A stretch of 64,000 nt of DNA from Tillus elongatus (lineage: Eukaryota; Arthropoda; Insecta; Coleoptera; Cleridae): NCBI GenBank assembly GCA_964006375.1, contig OZ023265.1, positions 117,193,858-117,257,857 on the forward strand. The letters run 5' to 3'. Within the stretch, counting starts at the first letter, position 1, and the number at the start of each line of letters is the position of its first letter. Below the pieces are notes generated by a model that saw nothing but the letters and a program-made list of their open reading frames with translations, was not told the DNA's origin and did not search any database. Of the stretch, positions 36,588-45,670 are shown piece after piece. The position numbers and the translations under genes are program-made.

Positions 36588-37460
36588 CTAATGGATGTTA
36601 GCGACTAGAACAGCAAACTTCTCTCTAGCCTCCGCCACTCTCATCAAGTTCTCAAAGCCCAGACCTGTCCTATATCTTATGTTTCTCAGCCATGACAGTT
36701 TCTTTCTGCCTACACCTCTTTTCCCCTCTAGTTTACCTTTAATTATGAGTTGGGAAATAATATTTCGGATTGCGCAATAAGTGGCCCCTTCCTCCGCTTG
36801 ACAACCTGGAGAAGCTCTCTGTCTGTTCACTCTGAGTAAGACTTCTTCATTCCGCACTCTTGTTGTCCATGGTATTTTTAGTATGCGCCGATAGACCCAC
36901 ATCTCAAAAGCTTCCAGTTTGCTCATGCTCGTTATTTTTAAGGTCCATGTCTCTACTCCATACAGAAGGACTGACCATATGTAGCATTTTGCTAACCTTA
37001 ACCTTAGGTTTATGTCGAGATGCGAATCGCAAAGAAGGCTTCGTGTTTTTGTAAATTTGCTTTTGGCTTGTGCAATTCTGGAACTTATTTTTTTTCTGGG
37101 TTTAATTGGCTGTCTATCCAGCAACCCAAGTATTTATAATGGTTGACCTGTCGTAATATGTTATTATTTATAATGAAGGGTATAGGTACATTCTGTCTCC
37201 TCTGCATTACCCTTATTTTCGTTTTTCTCTCGTTGATCCGCATTCCAAATTCCGAACATGTCTCATTTAGCCGATCTAGAATATTTTGTAAGCCGGTATC
37301 GGTATCTGCCATTAATACGGTGTCGTCGGCGTATCTAATAGTGTTTATACGAACGCCATTTACTGTTATACTTTTATACCTTCATTAACAAGAGCGTTTT
37401 TGAACAGAAGCTCGGAATACAGATTAAACAACATGGGTGACAATACGTAAAGTCTAACCA
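36588..37460 (-). pseudogene. 5'-truncated LINE reverse transcriptase fragment
   Basis: The minus strand carries an RT C-terminal half. LSPMLFNLYSE lies near 37,440, IRYADDTVLMAD (YADD) near 37,320, then INERKTK and YKYLGCWIDSQ. A thumb region follows with LLYGVETWTL, LEAFEMWVYRRILKI and a C-terminal GVGRKKLSWLRNIR. One frame change near 37,100 and one near 37,385 break it. The 3' end (~36,556) finishes with GAAGAAGAAGA, a simple-sequence tail. It is 5'-truncated and sits directly beside the mariner relic, so it probably inserted into it. It resembles RTE/CR1-like insect elements; the clade is not certain. Confidence 0.85.
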
Positions 37461-37462
37461 CA

Positions 37463-37567
37463 CTAAATTTCTCCACTCAAGTTATCTTCAATCAAAATAG
37501 GGTCAATAATATAATTTCCAAGAATGCTCGCCCATGCATTTAATTTCTGAGGTCTTTGGAAACGATG
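37463..37567 (-). pseudogene. Mariner-like transposase relic, C-terminal side of the hAT insertion
   Basis: The minus-strand reading gives HRFQRPQKLNAWASILGN, then IIDPILIEDNLSGEI. This is the same catalytic-core region as in the 26.1-kb copy (QKLNVWTGIFGD... LSGETY). The frame continues on the other side of the 19.7-kb insertion at 57,249 (WSDENPNLYIE). Stops exist on both sides. Confidence 0.85.
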
Positions 37568-37575
37568 TTCAATGT
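37568..37575. repeat. hAT target-site duplication, left (TTCAATGT)
   Basis: Identical to 57,249-57,256. An 8-bp duplication is the hallmark of hAT insertion. Confidence 0.95.
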
Positions 37576-37660
37576 CAGCGTTTCTCAACCTTTTAGTATT
37601 TGCGACCCAATTTTCAATCACAATTCTAATCGCGCCACCCCTGTCTTACGTTCACCATAG

Positions 37661-37687
37661 CGGACATTCTCGCGGCGAGAATGTCCG
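37661..37687. repeat. Perfect hairpin in the hAT left end
   Basis: Arms cggacattctcg and cgagaatgtccg with a 3-nt loop. It is a subterminal palindrome that could be a transposase-binding site. Confidence 0.85.
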
Positions 37688-37794
37688 ATTTGTTTCGAAC
37701 ATGCTAGAACGTCTGCGTGGCGTGTGTAAATGCTGCTGTTTCGGCTAGTCTCAGTCGAGTCGATTCTTCTACCGTGAATGTTTATGTTGTAATT

Positions 37795-37800
37795 TGCGTG
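37795..37800. repeat. Polinton target-site duplication, left (TGCGTG)
   Basis: Identical to 55,360-55,365. Six bp is the Polinton/Maverick target duplication length. Confidence 0.96.
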
Positions 37801-38395
37801 AGTAGATAGTCCGGCACCTGGGACCATCCCCTCCACTTTTTTCTGCGCATGCGCGTGACGTCATGCGCATGCGCTGACCTGTGACATTTGACAGCTGACC
37901 GGTCAGTTTTGACAGGTGTCAATGTCACCTGACCTGACAGGTGTCAATGTCAGCTGTCACCTGACCTGTCAGTGTTGACAGATGTCAAATGTCACCTAAC
38001 CTGTCATATGTCACATCTGTCACAAGCATTCCAAGATGGCTGACCTGTAATAGACAGCTGCAACCCCTGGTTCTCTATTAAACTGACCTGAGATGACGTA
38101 AGATGTTCCGTCTGACCTGTGTCCATAGATATCTACAAGTCAGGTTAGGTATTAACTGTCTTATGTCTGCCCTGTGATGAAGTCACAAGCGTTCCAAGAT
38201 GTCTGACCTGTGTCCATAGATATCTACAAGTCAGGTTAGGTATTAACTGTCTTATGTCTGACCTGTGATGACGTCACAAGCGTTCCAAGATGTCTGACCT
38301 GTGTCCATAGATATCTACAAGTCAGGTCTCCATGTGTGTGTGTTTGTCGAATACCAGCTGTCTGATTGTTTATTAAGGTAATGTTTGTATTTGTT
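37801..38395 (+). repeat. Polinton left terminal inverted repeat
   Basis: Inverse of 54,764-55,359 with few mismatches (for example ccggcacc versus ccgacacc). The outer 75 bp hold two GCGCATGCGC motifs (37,845-37,854 and ~37,865-37,874) around a TGACGTCA (37,856-37,863). Next comes a run of CTGTCA/TGACAG words, then 2.6 copies of a ~98-bp tandem unit (~38,105-38,325; tgacctgtgtccatagatat, tctacaagtcaggt). Confidence 0.95.
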
Positions 38396-39085
38396 ATTTG
38401 AATGCAAACAGACATGTTAATAAGAGTGTACTTACATACAACAAGAGACGTCATCCTTCTTTCACAGCTTAACACACACTACTGAACAAGTGTCTCCTGT
38501 GTTGAGGAAACAGACAGACAGACAGACAAACAACTGATTGCCATTGTTGGAGCTTGTACATGCTGTTTGAAAGGATATAACACACGTCATGACAGTTCAA
38601 AGTCTTTGCTTAGACTGACAGATGCATGTGTAATAACACAGCTGTTTAACAACAGCTAGAGTGAGTAACACTGGTAACACACAGCAAAACAAACAGACAA
38701 CTGATTGGCATTGTTGGAGCTTGTACACGTTGTTTGAAAGGATACAACACACGTCATGACAGTTCGATGTCTTTGCTTAAACTGACAGATGCATGTGTAA
38801 TAACACAGCTGTTTAACAACAGATAGAGTGAGTAACACTGGTAACACACAGCAAAAACAGACAGACAGACCATTGATTGTCAACAAGTATCATACAGAAT
38901 CTTGTTGAAGCTTGTACACGTTGTTTGAAAGGATATAACACACACTCGCATAGGTCATGCCAACACGAAGGCTTTGCTTAGACTGACAGACAGATGTATG
39001 TAATAACACACCCCACAGACAGACAACTATTTAACAACAGCTAGAGCGAGAGTTGAACAGTATAACGCTGGTAAACGTGGAGAGC
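38396..39085. repeat. Three ~175-bp tandem repeats upstream of the metalloproteinase gene
   Basis: Units begin near 38,510, 38,688 and 38,863. Each carries gttggagcttgtacacg-ttgtttgaaaggata, acacacgtcatgacag, ctttgctta(g/a)actgacaga and a short tract of CAGA repeats. They end just before the gene's ATG and probably form its promoter/leader. The third unit is more diverged. Confidence 0.85.
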
Positions 39086-39089
39086 AGTC

Positions 39090-39889
39090 ATGTTCAAGCT
39101 ACTCCTGAGTATCTGTGTTCTTTGTCTAAGTGCCTCCTGTGGAGAGGATGTAAGTGAAACAGACAGACAACTGGCCAACGATTATCTCATCAAATATGGT
39201 TATTTAAGCAGTAATATCACTAACAATGACCAGCTAACGATGTTAGAAAAGACAGAAGCTTTCACAGAGGCTTTAAACATGTTTCAAACGTTTTTCAGTT
39301 TACCCGAAAGTAACAATTTGACTAGTAGAGACATTAAACTGATGAAACGTAAACGATGTGGTGATGAAGATTTTTCACAGAATTCATTATTAACAGTAAA
39401 ACCTATATGGAAAAAGAAAACTTTGAAATGGTACATACATTATGCAGATCCTACAGTACTATTGCTAACACAAAAAGCATTCAAACAATGGGAACAACAT
39501 ATTAATTTGAATTTAGTGAGAACAAACAACTATGCGGAAGCCGACATACTTATAAGTCTTTGTGATAACCAACATTTTTACTTGAGAGGTGGGCAACCGT
39601 GTACATATCCAATTGGCGGTGATGTTTTAGGACACGCTTATTTTCCAAATATTGCCAATACACCCATAGAGATCCACATAAGCAATAATCTCACGTGGAA
39701 CCTTCAACTACACGCATCAAATGGCTCATCATACTATATGGTTATTCTACACGAACTGAGACACGGTTTAGGACTCAAACACTCCAACAATAAAAACTCT
39801 CTTATGTATCCACATGCTGGGGCCGGTATATCTGACGAAGATATTCAACGAATGCAGGAACTGTATGGGCAACGCTCTACAACAGCAAT

Positions 39890-39920
<31 letters not shown>

Positions 39921-40790
39921 CAGCCTACAACCAAGACATCAAAGACTACAACAAAGACTACAACAAAGACTACAACAAAGACTACAACAAAGACTACAAC
40001 AAAGACTACAACGAAACCTTCGATAAAACCAAAGGCGGTCGCTGTAAAACCTGAAACCAAAAACACTATGGACTTGTGTAATTATATAGACAAGATCAAA
40101 CCGTTAGTCATTATAAACCACAACATGTATCTGTTTTATAAGAAATGGGTGTGGGTTGTCCCGTTGAACAATATGAAGGGTCCCTATCCGGAGGCAAAAC
40201 TTGTGACAGATTGGCTGCCACATTTTAAAAATTTAAAAGAAATTAAACATATATATCAGAGGCCTGGTGGTGAAGTGGTCATGTTTACCAATGACGAAAC
40301 ATTCAGCATTGTTGCGTTTCCTAGCATACAAGCTACATTTGTAGCCCCCTTCAATAATCTCACATATCTGAATACTTTGAGGTTTGACCGGATAAATGCA
40401 ATGGTAAACACATATACAGGAAAAACCATTATATTTCATTCGGACAACATGTATGAAATCATCGGTGAGAAGGGAGCTAATTTCTATAGACTAGAAGCAG
40501 GTTATATAGACAAATTTTCTCCCGAATTCCCAGCTAAGATTGATGGTGCATTCCGCTACACCAATGGGCGGATATACATATTTCGTAAAAATAAATATTA
40601 CGAATTTGATGAGTTTACCAATCAGGTCGTTACAATAGGCCGTAAAGATTTATCTATGTTTGGTATTCAATGCCCTACCCGCAGTCTATATGAGCAACTC
40701 AGTCTGCTATTACAAAAGATTCTCAGCTATACAAAGGATAACACTGACCACCAACCAGCAAATAGTGAAGACTATAATGATTATATATAG
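39090..40790 (+). CDS. Secreted matrix-metalloproteinase-like protein with hemopexin domain
   Basis: A protein of 566 aa predicted to act outside the cell as a zinc protease on matrix or cell-surface proteins. A signal peptide (~1-17) is followed by an MMP-type propeptide with a modified cysteine switch KRCGDED (C90). The catalytic domain has HELRHGLGLKH (H221, E222, H225, H231) and a Met-turn at SLMYP (M239). A Thr/Lys hinge (~263-312) is built of KTT repeats. The hemopexin-like domain runs from C330 to C528, the pair expected to form its closing disulfide. All zinc ligands are present, so activity is plausible. MMPs are host animal genes and not part of the Polinton core set, so capture is inferred. 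It is the first gene of the left block, with AATAAA just downstream at ~40,864. Confidence 0.95.
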
Positions 40791-41385
40791 TGTTTAACTT
40801 GTACAAAATATTTGTTTAACAGATCAAACAGCTGACACTTAGCTTAACATATTAATGTATGAAAATAAAAATATTTACCAGCATGTATATGTGTTTTTAT
40901 TCCTTGTCAACAAGACCTCGGTTCTGTTTAAGAGTACACTCGACAGCAGTTCAATATATGAGTTAAATAACACTACTGTAGGGGGCCCCTTGATGGGTAA
41001 ATGGTATTCGTGCTTGAGCTTGTCTAGAATACAGCCGTTAGAAGTATGACATCATCCACAAACCTGTTCCACAAACCTGTTTGAGCTTTGTCTGTACGGT
41101 TGTTATCTAGTGTAATTTCCGTTGAATGACATCACCGCCATTATTCGTGTTTGAACTTGTCTGTGTATCTGTTTAATATACGCAAGAGAGAGGCCCTCTT
41201 AAAGGTAAACAACGTGTCAGTTGATGACCTTGGTGAATGTTATCTTGTGTTATATCTGTTCAATCACCCCCATTATTCGTGTTTGAGCTTGTCTAGTACA
41301 AACCGAAAGGATGACATCATCCATGTATTTTAGCCTAATATATAAATAAGTGAGCAAGTTCGGTTATATTATTAGTTGTTGTACC
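40791..41385. promoter_or_regulatory. Intergenic region with repeated motif and TATA box
   Basis: The word attcgtgtttga(a/g)cttgtct occurs near 41,007, 41,142 and 41,272. Part (41,142-41,258) recurs inverted at 52,410-52,506 ahead of the right-hand gene. TATATAAATA at 41,339-41,348 lies 38 nt before the next ATG and would serve as its TATA box. Confidence 0.65.
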
Positions 41386-41724
41386 ATGTCGTTTAACAGT
41401 GTCTTATGGTATGGACACAAAAATAGATTGTTTGAAGAAGACTGTGAATTTGAATTAAAACAGTTGGTGTTAAAGATACAAGAAGAAGCCTTTATCGACG
41501 AACGCGATTCTGAAGGAGAAAATTTTGAAGCCGGACATATAGTCGAGTTGTGTGACATATATTTAAGTGGGTTCTGCTCTACACAATTTTTTGCTTTGGC
41601 ACTCATTCGATACCGTACAGGAGCTCCGTTAAGTGAACCGTTTTTCAAGTATTTACCCGAAGAAGCAAAACATCAATACATACGTTATTACGATAAACAA
41701 ACCGTCCACACAGAGGCTATTTAG
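41386..41724 (+). CDS. Unknown 112-aa protein, paralogue A
   Basis: Family not recognised. Residues ~23-100 match the N-terminal half of the next gene: LKQLVLKIQEEAF / VRLLVLQIQKQAY, HIVELCDIYLSGFCSTQFFA / HMVELCDLYLSGFCSTQFFA, and SEPFFKYLPEEAK / SEPFFKYLPKEAK. The two are therefore tandem duplicates, this one short. No signal peptide or membrane span is visible; the fold is probably alpha-helical. The ATG at 41,386 is preferred over the upstream in-frame GTG because a TATA box sits 38 nt before it. Confidence 0.75.
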   Translation: MSFNSVLWYGHKNRLFEEDCEFELKQLVLKIQEEAFIDERDSEGENFEAGHIVELCDIYLSGFCSTQFFALALIRYRTGAPLSEPFFKYLPEEAKHQYIRYYDKQTVHTEAI

Positions 41725-41763
41725 TTTTATACAAAAGCCCAGTGGTATACAGATGAAACAAGA

Positions 41764-42432
41764 ATGAATAGTGAGAACGACACCACAAAAGTTAGACTGT
41801 TAGTGTTACAGATACAAAAACAAGCTTATCGAGACGGGTGTAAGTCCGAAGCCGAAGAATATGAAAATAGACATATGGTAGAGTTGTGTGACTTATATTT
41901 AAGTGGATTTTGTTCAACACAATTTTTTGCTGTGGCACTCATTCAACATCAACCGGGGGCCCTGTTAAGTGAACCATTTTTTAAATATTTACCTAAAGAA
42001 GCAAAAAATCAATACAAATATTATTATGATGCTGATGAGGTCACACTCGAAACAACGAACATTGAAATTGAACCGCCCAGCGAGGAAGAACTCAAACACG
42101 AAACACTCGAGACGATGAGAGAAGGTTTTAATAAAGAATTTGAGTTTTCAAGCTGTGATGACATCCACAAGGTTGCAGACCACCTAAACGATATATTAAA
42201 GCCCAGTTCTAATTTAAATGATGATGATGCTGAACGTACTAAATCCATGAATTTTCTAACACGAAAACTTCACCGTACAGACGCCACCGACATGTTATAT
42301 ACAATTTGTAACGAATATTTCGACAGTCTTCCAACCAATGCTGATTGGGATAGATATGAGAACAAAGATTGTGTTGCTGTAGACAAGTTTGTTAAAGTTT
42401 GGCAGAAATATCTGGATGATCATGCAGTGTAG
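41764..42432 (+). CDS. Unknown 222-aa protein, paralogue B
   Basis: Family not recognised. Residues ~8-88 are the same domain as in the preceding gene. Residues ~95-222 are an additional acidic, probably helical region absent there. Its end overlaps the start of the next gene by 17 nt, so the block is compact. The duplicated domain suggests a capsid-unrelated accessory role such as host interaction, but nothing in the sequence shows this. Confidence 0.75.
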   Translation: MNSENDTTKVRLLVLQIQKQAYRDGCKSEAEEYENRHMVELCDLYLSGFCSTQFFAVALIQHQPGALLSEPFFKYLPKEAKNQYKYYYDADEVTLETTNIEIEPPSEEELKHETLETMREGFNKEFEFSSCDDIHKVADHLNDILKPSSNLNDDDAERTKSMNFLTRKLHRTDATDMLYTICNEYFDSLPTNADWDRYENKDCVAVDKFVKVWQKYLDDHAV

Positions 42433-43363
42433 CACGAAATATGTTAAAGTCTTTAGTGATCGCAATAGATTTGTAAAATTTACCAGGAAACCACTCAGAA
42501 CCATTCAACCGACGTTTGTGGTGGGGGAACAACAAAACCTACTTAACATGGTCAGCAAGCTTCAGTCTAAACTTAAAAGAGTTTGTGTAAACATGTCTTG
42601 CGATTGTATTAACATGAATATGTCGGTGTCTGAGAGTGATAACAACGATGACGATTATGCCGTTGATGAAAACGATGGCCCCGATTTCACAGAACACCGA
42701 ACGCGACGAGTCTTATTTAACAAGTATCAAGCTGACGACAGGCTATTGATAGAAACCACTTTTAGTGTTCGACGATCCTTGAAATTGATTACAGGCATCA
42801 GTGCAAGAAACGACTTTACAAATGTTGTGAAATTTGTCAATCCGTTGGCTCTGAATGAAGAAAACCAATATTTGGCATTGGAAGAGTGGGATTTTTACGA
42901 TTTCCTAGACAACATACGTGAGCTGTATAGGAAATATCTTAAAGGTGAAGACGAGCCAAATAGCTTTATAGTGCATCATCTTAATTACTGCCGCATAACC
43001 TATTCAAACGTGCTAAGTGAAAAAGCCTTGTGTATCGATAACGGTTTCACATCTATGCATCTATTCTTAAACGAAGAGTGTGTAGAACAGCTGCTGAGAC
43101 TTGAGGTGTTGGTTAAAGCAAGACTGAACTATCTGAAAGAATCTCAATTTACCTGGACTTACACGTGTTTTATGGAAAACATAGTGCAAATATTAAACGA
43201 TCTGGGTAGATGGGATGCCAGTGTACCGCAAATCATACAAACTATAAAAACGTTACTCAACACTGTAACACCAGCATTTAAATATTACATGTTGGAGTGT
43301 TTGCACTACGCTCAAGAACAAGTATTGACAGACATCCACACCATTCGCCATGGTTCTTTTTAA
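42416..43363 (+). CDS. Unknown 315-aa protein with acidic linker
   Basis: No family recognised. Residues ~1-70 are basic. Residues ~72-95 form an acidic low-complexity linker (SESDNNDDDYAVDENDG). The remaining ~220 residues are rich in Leu, Glu and aromatic residues and look helical. The first ATG (42,416) overlaps the previous gene, and the stop overlaps the next gene's ATG by 14 nt. This dense packing is typical of viral-type transcription units. The start is uncertain: another ATG lies two codons later. Confidence 0.7.
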   Translation: MIMQCSTKYVKVFSDRNRFVKFTRKPLRTIQPTFVVGEQQNLLNMVSKLQSKLKRVCVNMSCDCINMNMSVSESDNNDDDYAVDENDGPDFTEHRTRRVLFNKYQADDRLLIETTFSVRRSLKLITGISARNDFTNVVKFVNPLALNEENQYLALEEWDFYDFLDNIRELYRKYLKGEDEPNSFIVHHLNYCRITYSNVLSEKALCIDNGFTSMHLFLNEECVEQLLRLEVLVKARLNYLKESQFTWTYTCFMENIVQILNDLGRWDASVPQIIQTIKTLLNTVTPAFKYYMLECLHYAQEQVLTDIHTIRHGSF

Positions 43364-43787
43364 ATCAAGTTTCATCGTTCTATCAACACTGTGTCAGAAT
43401 GTGTTGTATATTCATAAGCCACCCAATGTAACAGAAGTACGAATTTGTTTCGACACCGACGACTGCATGATATGGTCAGCTCTTACAACAACAACATATC
43501 TACACAACGACGACCTAGTCCCACTTGTAACATACAACATGTCAGCCAAAAGCATGTCATCTGATGTGATACGTTACAAAGTTATGTTTCTGTTTGATAA
43601 TGGTAGTCGGGGCGAGACACCTTATTGGACCACTCTTGTGTTGACTAAGGCCCGGCTGTTCACTTCAAAGTATATTTTTGTGTTTATATCCACTGGCTTT
43701 CTTACATGTCTTACCATATTCATGTTGATGTATTTTTGTTTCAAATATAGCACTTATCTGCACATGTATCGCAAACGTGTTTGCTAA
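43350..43787 (+). CDS. Small predicted membrane protein (145 aa)
   Basis: No family recognised. A hydrophobic N-terminus (~1-20) may be a signal peptide. It is followed by an ~85-residue ectodomain-like part with three Cys and two possible N-glycosylation sites (NVT, NMS), and one transmembrane helix at ~107-132 (YIFVFISTGFLTC...). A short basic tail ends KRVC. The layout suggests a type I membrane protein at the cell or particle surface. It ends the left block; AATAAA at 43,801-43,806 is the likely polyadenylation signal. Confidence 0.75.
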   Translation: MVLFKSSFIVLSTLCQNVLYIHKPPNVTEVRICFDTDDCMIWSALTTTTYLHNDDLVPLVTYNMSAKSMSSDVIRYKVMFLFDNGSRGETPYWTTLVLTKARLFTSKYIFVFISTGFLTCLTIFMLMYFCFKYSTYLHMYRKRVC

Positions 43788-43885
43788 TACAAATATATAA
43801 AATAAACACTTGTGTTTTATTTACTAGTTTTAAGGTTTGCTAAGGGGGATACTAGAAAAACATATATATAATTTACAACTTTTTT

Positions 43886-44377
43886 TTATTTCGGTAACAA
43901 GTTTACAACATACGAAAATAATAGCATACAATTATTGATGCTGCATATACAGCTTCTAGTGTATCCTGGTGAGTGATGCATGCACTTGGGAATGTCTGAC
44001 TCCAACGTAGGACAATCAACGTTTGTTTCTAAATTGATCACGTCCACACGGTAGCCACAAGTGAGGAGCATCTGTGTCAGAAATCTCTGTTTATTCTCGC
44101 CTTTCACATAGATTCTGTCCACCTGTTGTTCGACGATGTGTTTCATCAGGATATTTGGTAATTCTTCTAAATAAACAGTACCATAATTATAGTCGATACA
44201 ATGGTGACAGGCCTGCAGAAACTTGACTTGTTTGATTACATCAGCAGATAGAAAACGCATTGGTTGTGGTGGCTTAAACACATACTGTACAGTTTGATAA
44301 CCATTATAAATTACTAGTTCTTTGGGTGTGAAGTCGGGGAGACAGAAACCCTGAGTGTCGACAACGACGAACCTCAT
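43886..44377 (-). CDS. 163-aa Polinton-associated protein, possibly RNase H-like fold
   Basis: The N-terminus VVVDTQGFCLPDF, a hydrophobic strand followed by an Asp, recalls the first catalytic motif of DEDD-type exonucleases. It is followed by PKELVIYNGY and, mid-protein, RIYVKGENKQRFL. Proteins with this layout occur beside arthropod mobile elements, but a complete set of catalytic acids is not visible here, so nuclease activity is not claimed. The ATG at 44,377 has CTATATAAG 38-46 nt upstream (44,415-44,423). It is last in the minus-strand morphogenesis block and convergent with the membrane-protein gene, 98 nt apart. Confidence 0.7.
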   Translation of the reverse strand: MRFVVVDTQGFCLPDFTPKELVIYNGYQTVQYVFKPPQPMRFLSADVIKQVKFLQACHHCIDYNYGTVYLEELPNILMKHIVEQQVDRIYVKGENKQRFLTQMLLTCGYRVDVINLETNVDCPTLESDIPKCMHHSPGYTRSCICSINNCMLLFSYVVNLLPK

Positions 44378-44414
44378 CTTGATACTGCCCCAATTCACTA
44401 TACTTCCACATCAG

Positions 44415-44423
44415 CTTATATAG
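44415..44423 (-). promoter_or_regulatory. TATA box of the 163-aa gene
   Basis: CTATATAAG on the minus strand, about 40 nt before the ATG at 44,377. Confidence 0.6.
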
Positions 44424-44464
44424 ACCTCTAGGTTGAGAGGTGGGGGGAATGACGTATGCCATAC

Positions 44465-45670
44465 TCAGATGATAGAACGAACAACGTTAGAGAGTGGTGA
44501 GTATTCGATGATGCAATCATGTATAATTATGCAGAAACATTTAGTGTTATTGGGAAAGTTCTGGTTACTTTCCATTTCCAATTTGATATCGACAGTAGAC
44601 GGTTTGATGGAATCCGTATACTTTGAACAATCAAACACAAACATGGGATATTTTGCGAAATCTTTGTAATCCAACGTAGGCTGAGGTTCTCTACCGAGAT
44701 ATGCTCGTTGAAATTCAATCATGTTTTTATATGCTTCCAGATAATTTGCTTGCCCAAAGTTCAGATTCATACCCTCGGTCGGTATTTGTTTTGAATTCAG
44801 GTGTAGTCTTATATCTCGAACGTCCACATGATCAAACTGATTAATATCTTTTCCTGGGTTGTGGTGGCGATCCGTTTGAAAGACTACGATAACAAAGCGA
44901 GGTCGTTCGGTGTTTGATGAGGTCTTTACAGACCACAAGTCTTTGATTGAATTACTTACATTCGGTAATTCGTACATCTCCCATTTTCTAAACGGTATAA
45001 GAATCTTTTTATCTTGAGCGATCGATTGCAACAGCTGCTGTTGTATCACATCGCTGGGGTGTATGTGTTTGACTTGCAAAGCCATATGTTCAATATTAAA
45101 CTTTATAGCTTTGTCAGCGCCTGCTACACTGCTCAGAATATAGCAATTTCTATCGTTCTGACCGCGTGTTAAGCGTACCAACAAACGACTGAAAAGCACT
45201 TTTCTGTAATCTTTGAAAATATTACACAGATAGCTGAGCGGTAGGCAATAGCAAAATCTGTTGTTTTTCACCATGGTGTTCCTTTCGTTCGGATGCCAGC
45301 CGGCAGGAATGAGAGCTCGTGCTTCATCGCTGTTGGCTTGTAATAATGTTCGGACTGCTGTAACGATGCCTGGGTTTCTAACATGTTCGATAATCTGATT
45401 ACACATCTCAACAGCCACAGAGGAGAACAAATGAGCTGCCGCATTCGCTGTTACCGACACATCACCAGTTGTACCCGTTGTCTCGGTGGAACCGCTAATC
45501 AGGAGAGCTGCCGAAGACCAATCATAAAACACATCTTGTTGATTGATGGCAAACTCACATGTGTCGTTGTAATCAAACGATCTGGTTTGCGGGGCGTACG
45601 TGTGTACTTCTTCTCCCTTGATGGATTCGTCGTGAACGGGGTCTGCGAAGATATGTAGTTTGTTTGACAT
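44465..45670 (-). CDS. Major capsid protein (double jelly-roll, hexon-like)
   Basis: A protein of 401 aa that would form the hexon-type capsomers of an icosahedral shell. The N-terminal HIFADPVHDESIKGEEVHTY, the INQQDVFY segment and the C-terminal CFCIIIHDCIIEYSPLSN are recognisable features of Polinton major capsid proteins. The frame is open throughout and the length is close to normal for insect Polintons. The ATG at 45,670 is used because the longer frame would need a GTG start. GTTATAAATAC at 45,769-45,779 is a TATA-like box 99 nt upstream. Position next to penton and protease is standard for the family. Confidence 0.9.
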   Translation of the reverse strand: MSNKLHIFADPVHDESIKGEEVHTYAPQTRSFDYNDTCEFAINQQDVFYDWSSAALLISGSTETTGTTGDVSVTANAAAHLFSSVAVEMCNQIIEHVRNPGIVTAVRTLLQANSDEARALIPAGWHPNERNTMVKNNRFCYCLPLSYLCNIFKDYRKVLFSRLLVRLTRGQNDRNCYILSSVAGADKAIKFNIEHMALQVKHIHPSDVIQQQLLQSIAQDKKILIPFRKWEMYELPNVSNSIKDLWSVKTSSNTERPRFVIVVFQTDRHHNPGKDINQFDHVDVRDIRLHLNSKQIPTEGMNLNFGQANYLEAYKNMIEFQRAYLGREPQPTLDYKDFAKYPMFVFDCSKYTDSIKPSTVDIKLEMESNQNFPNNTKCFCIIIHDCIIEYSPLSNVVRSII

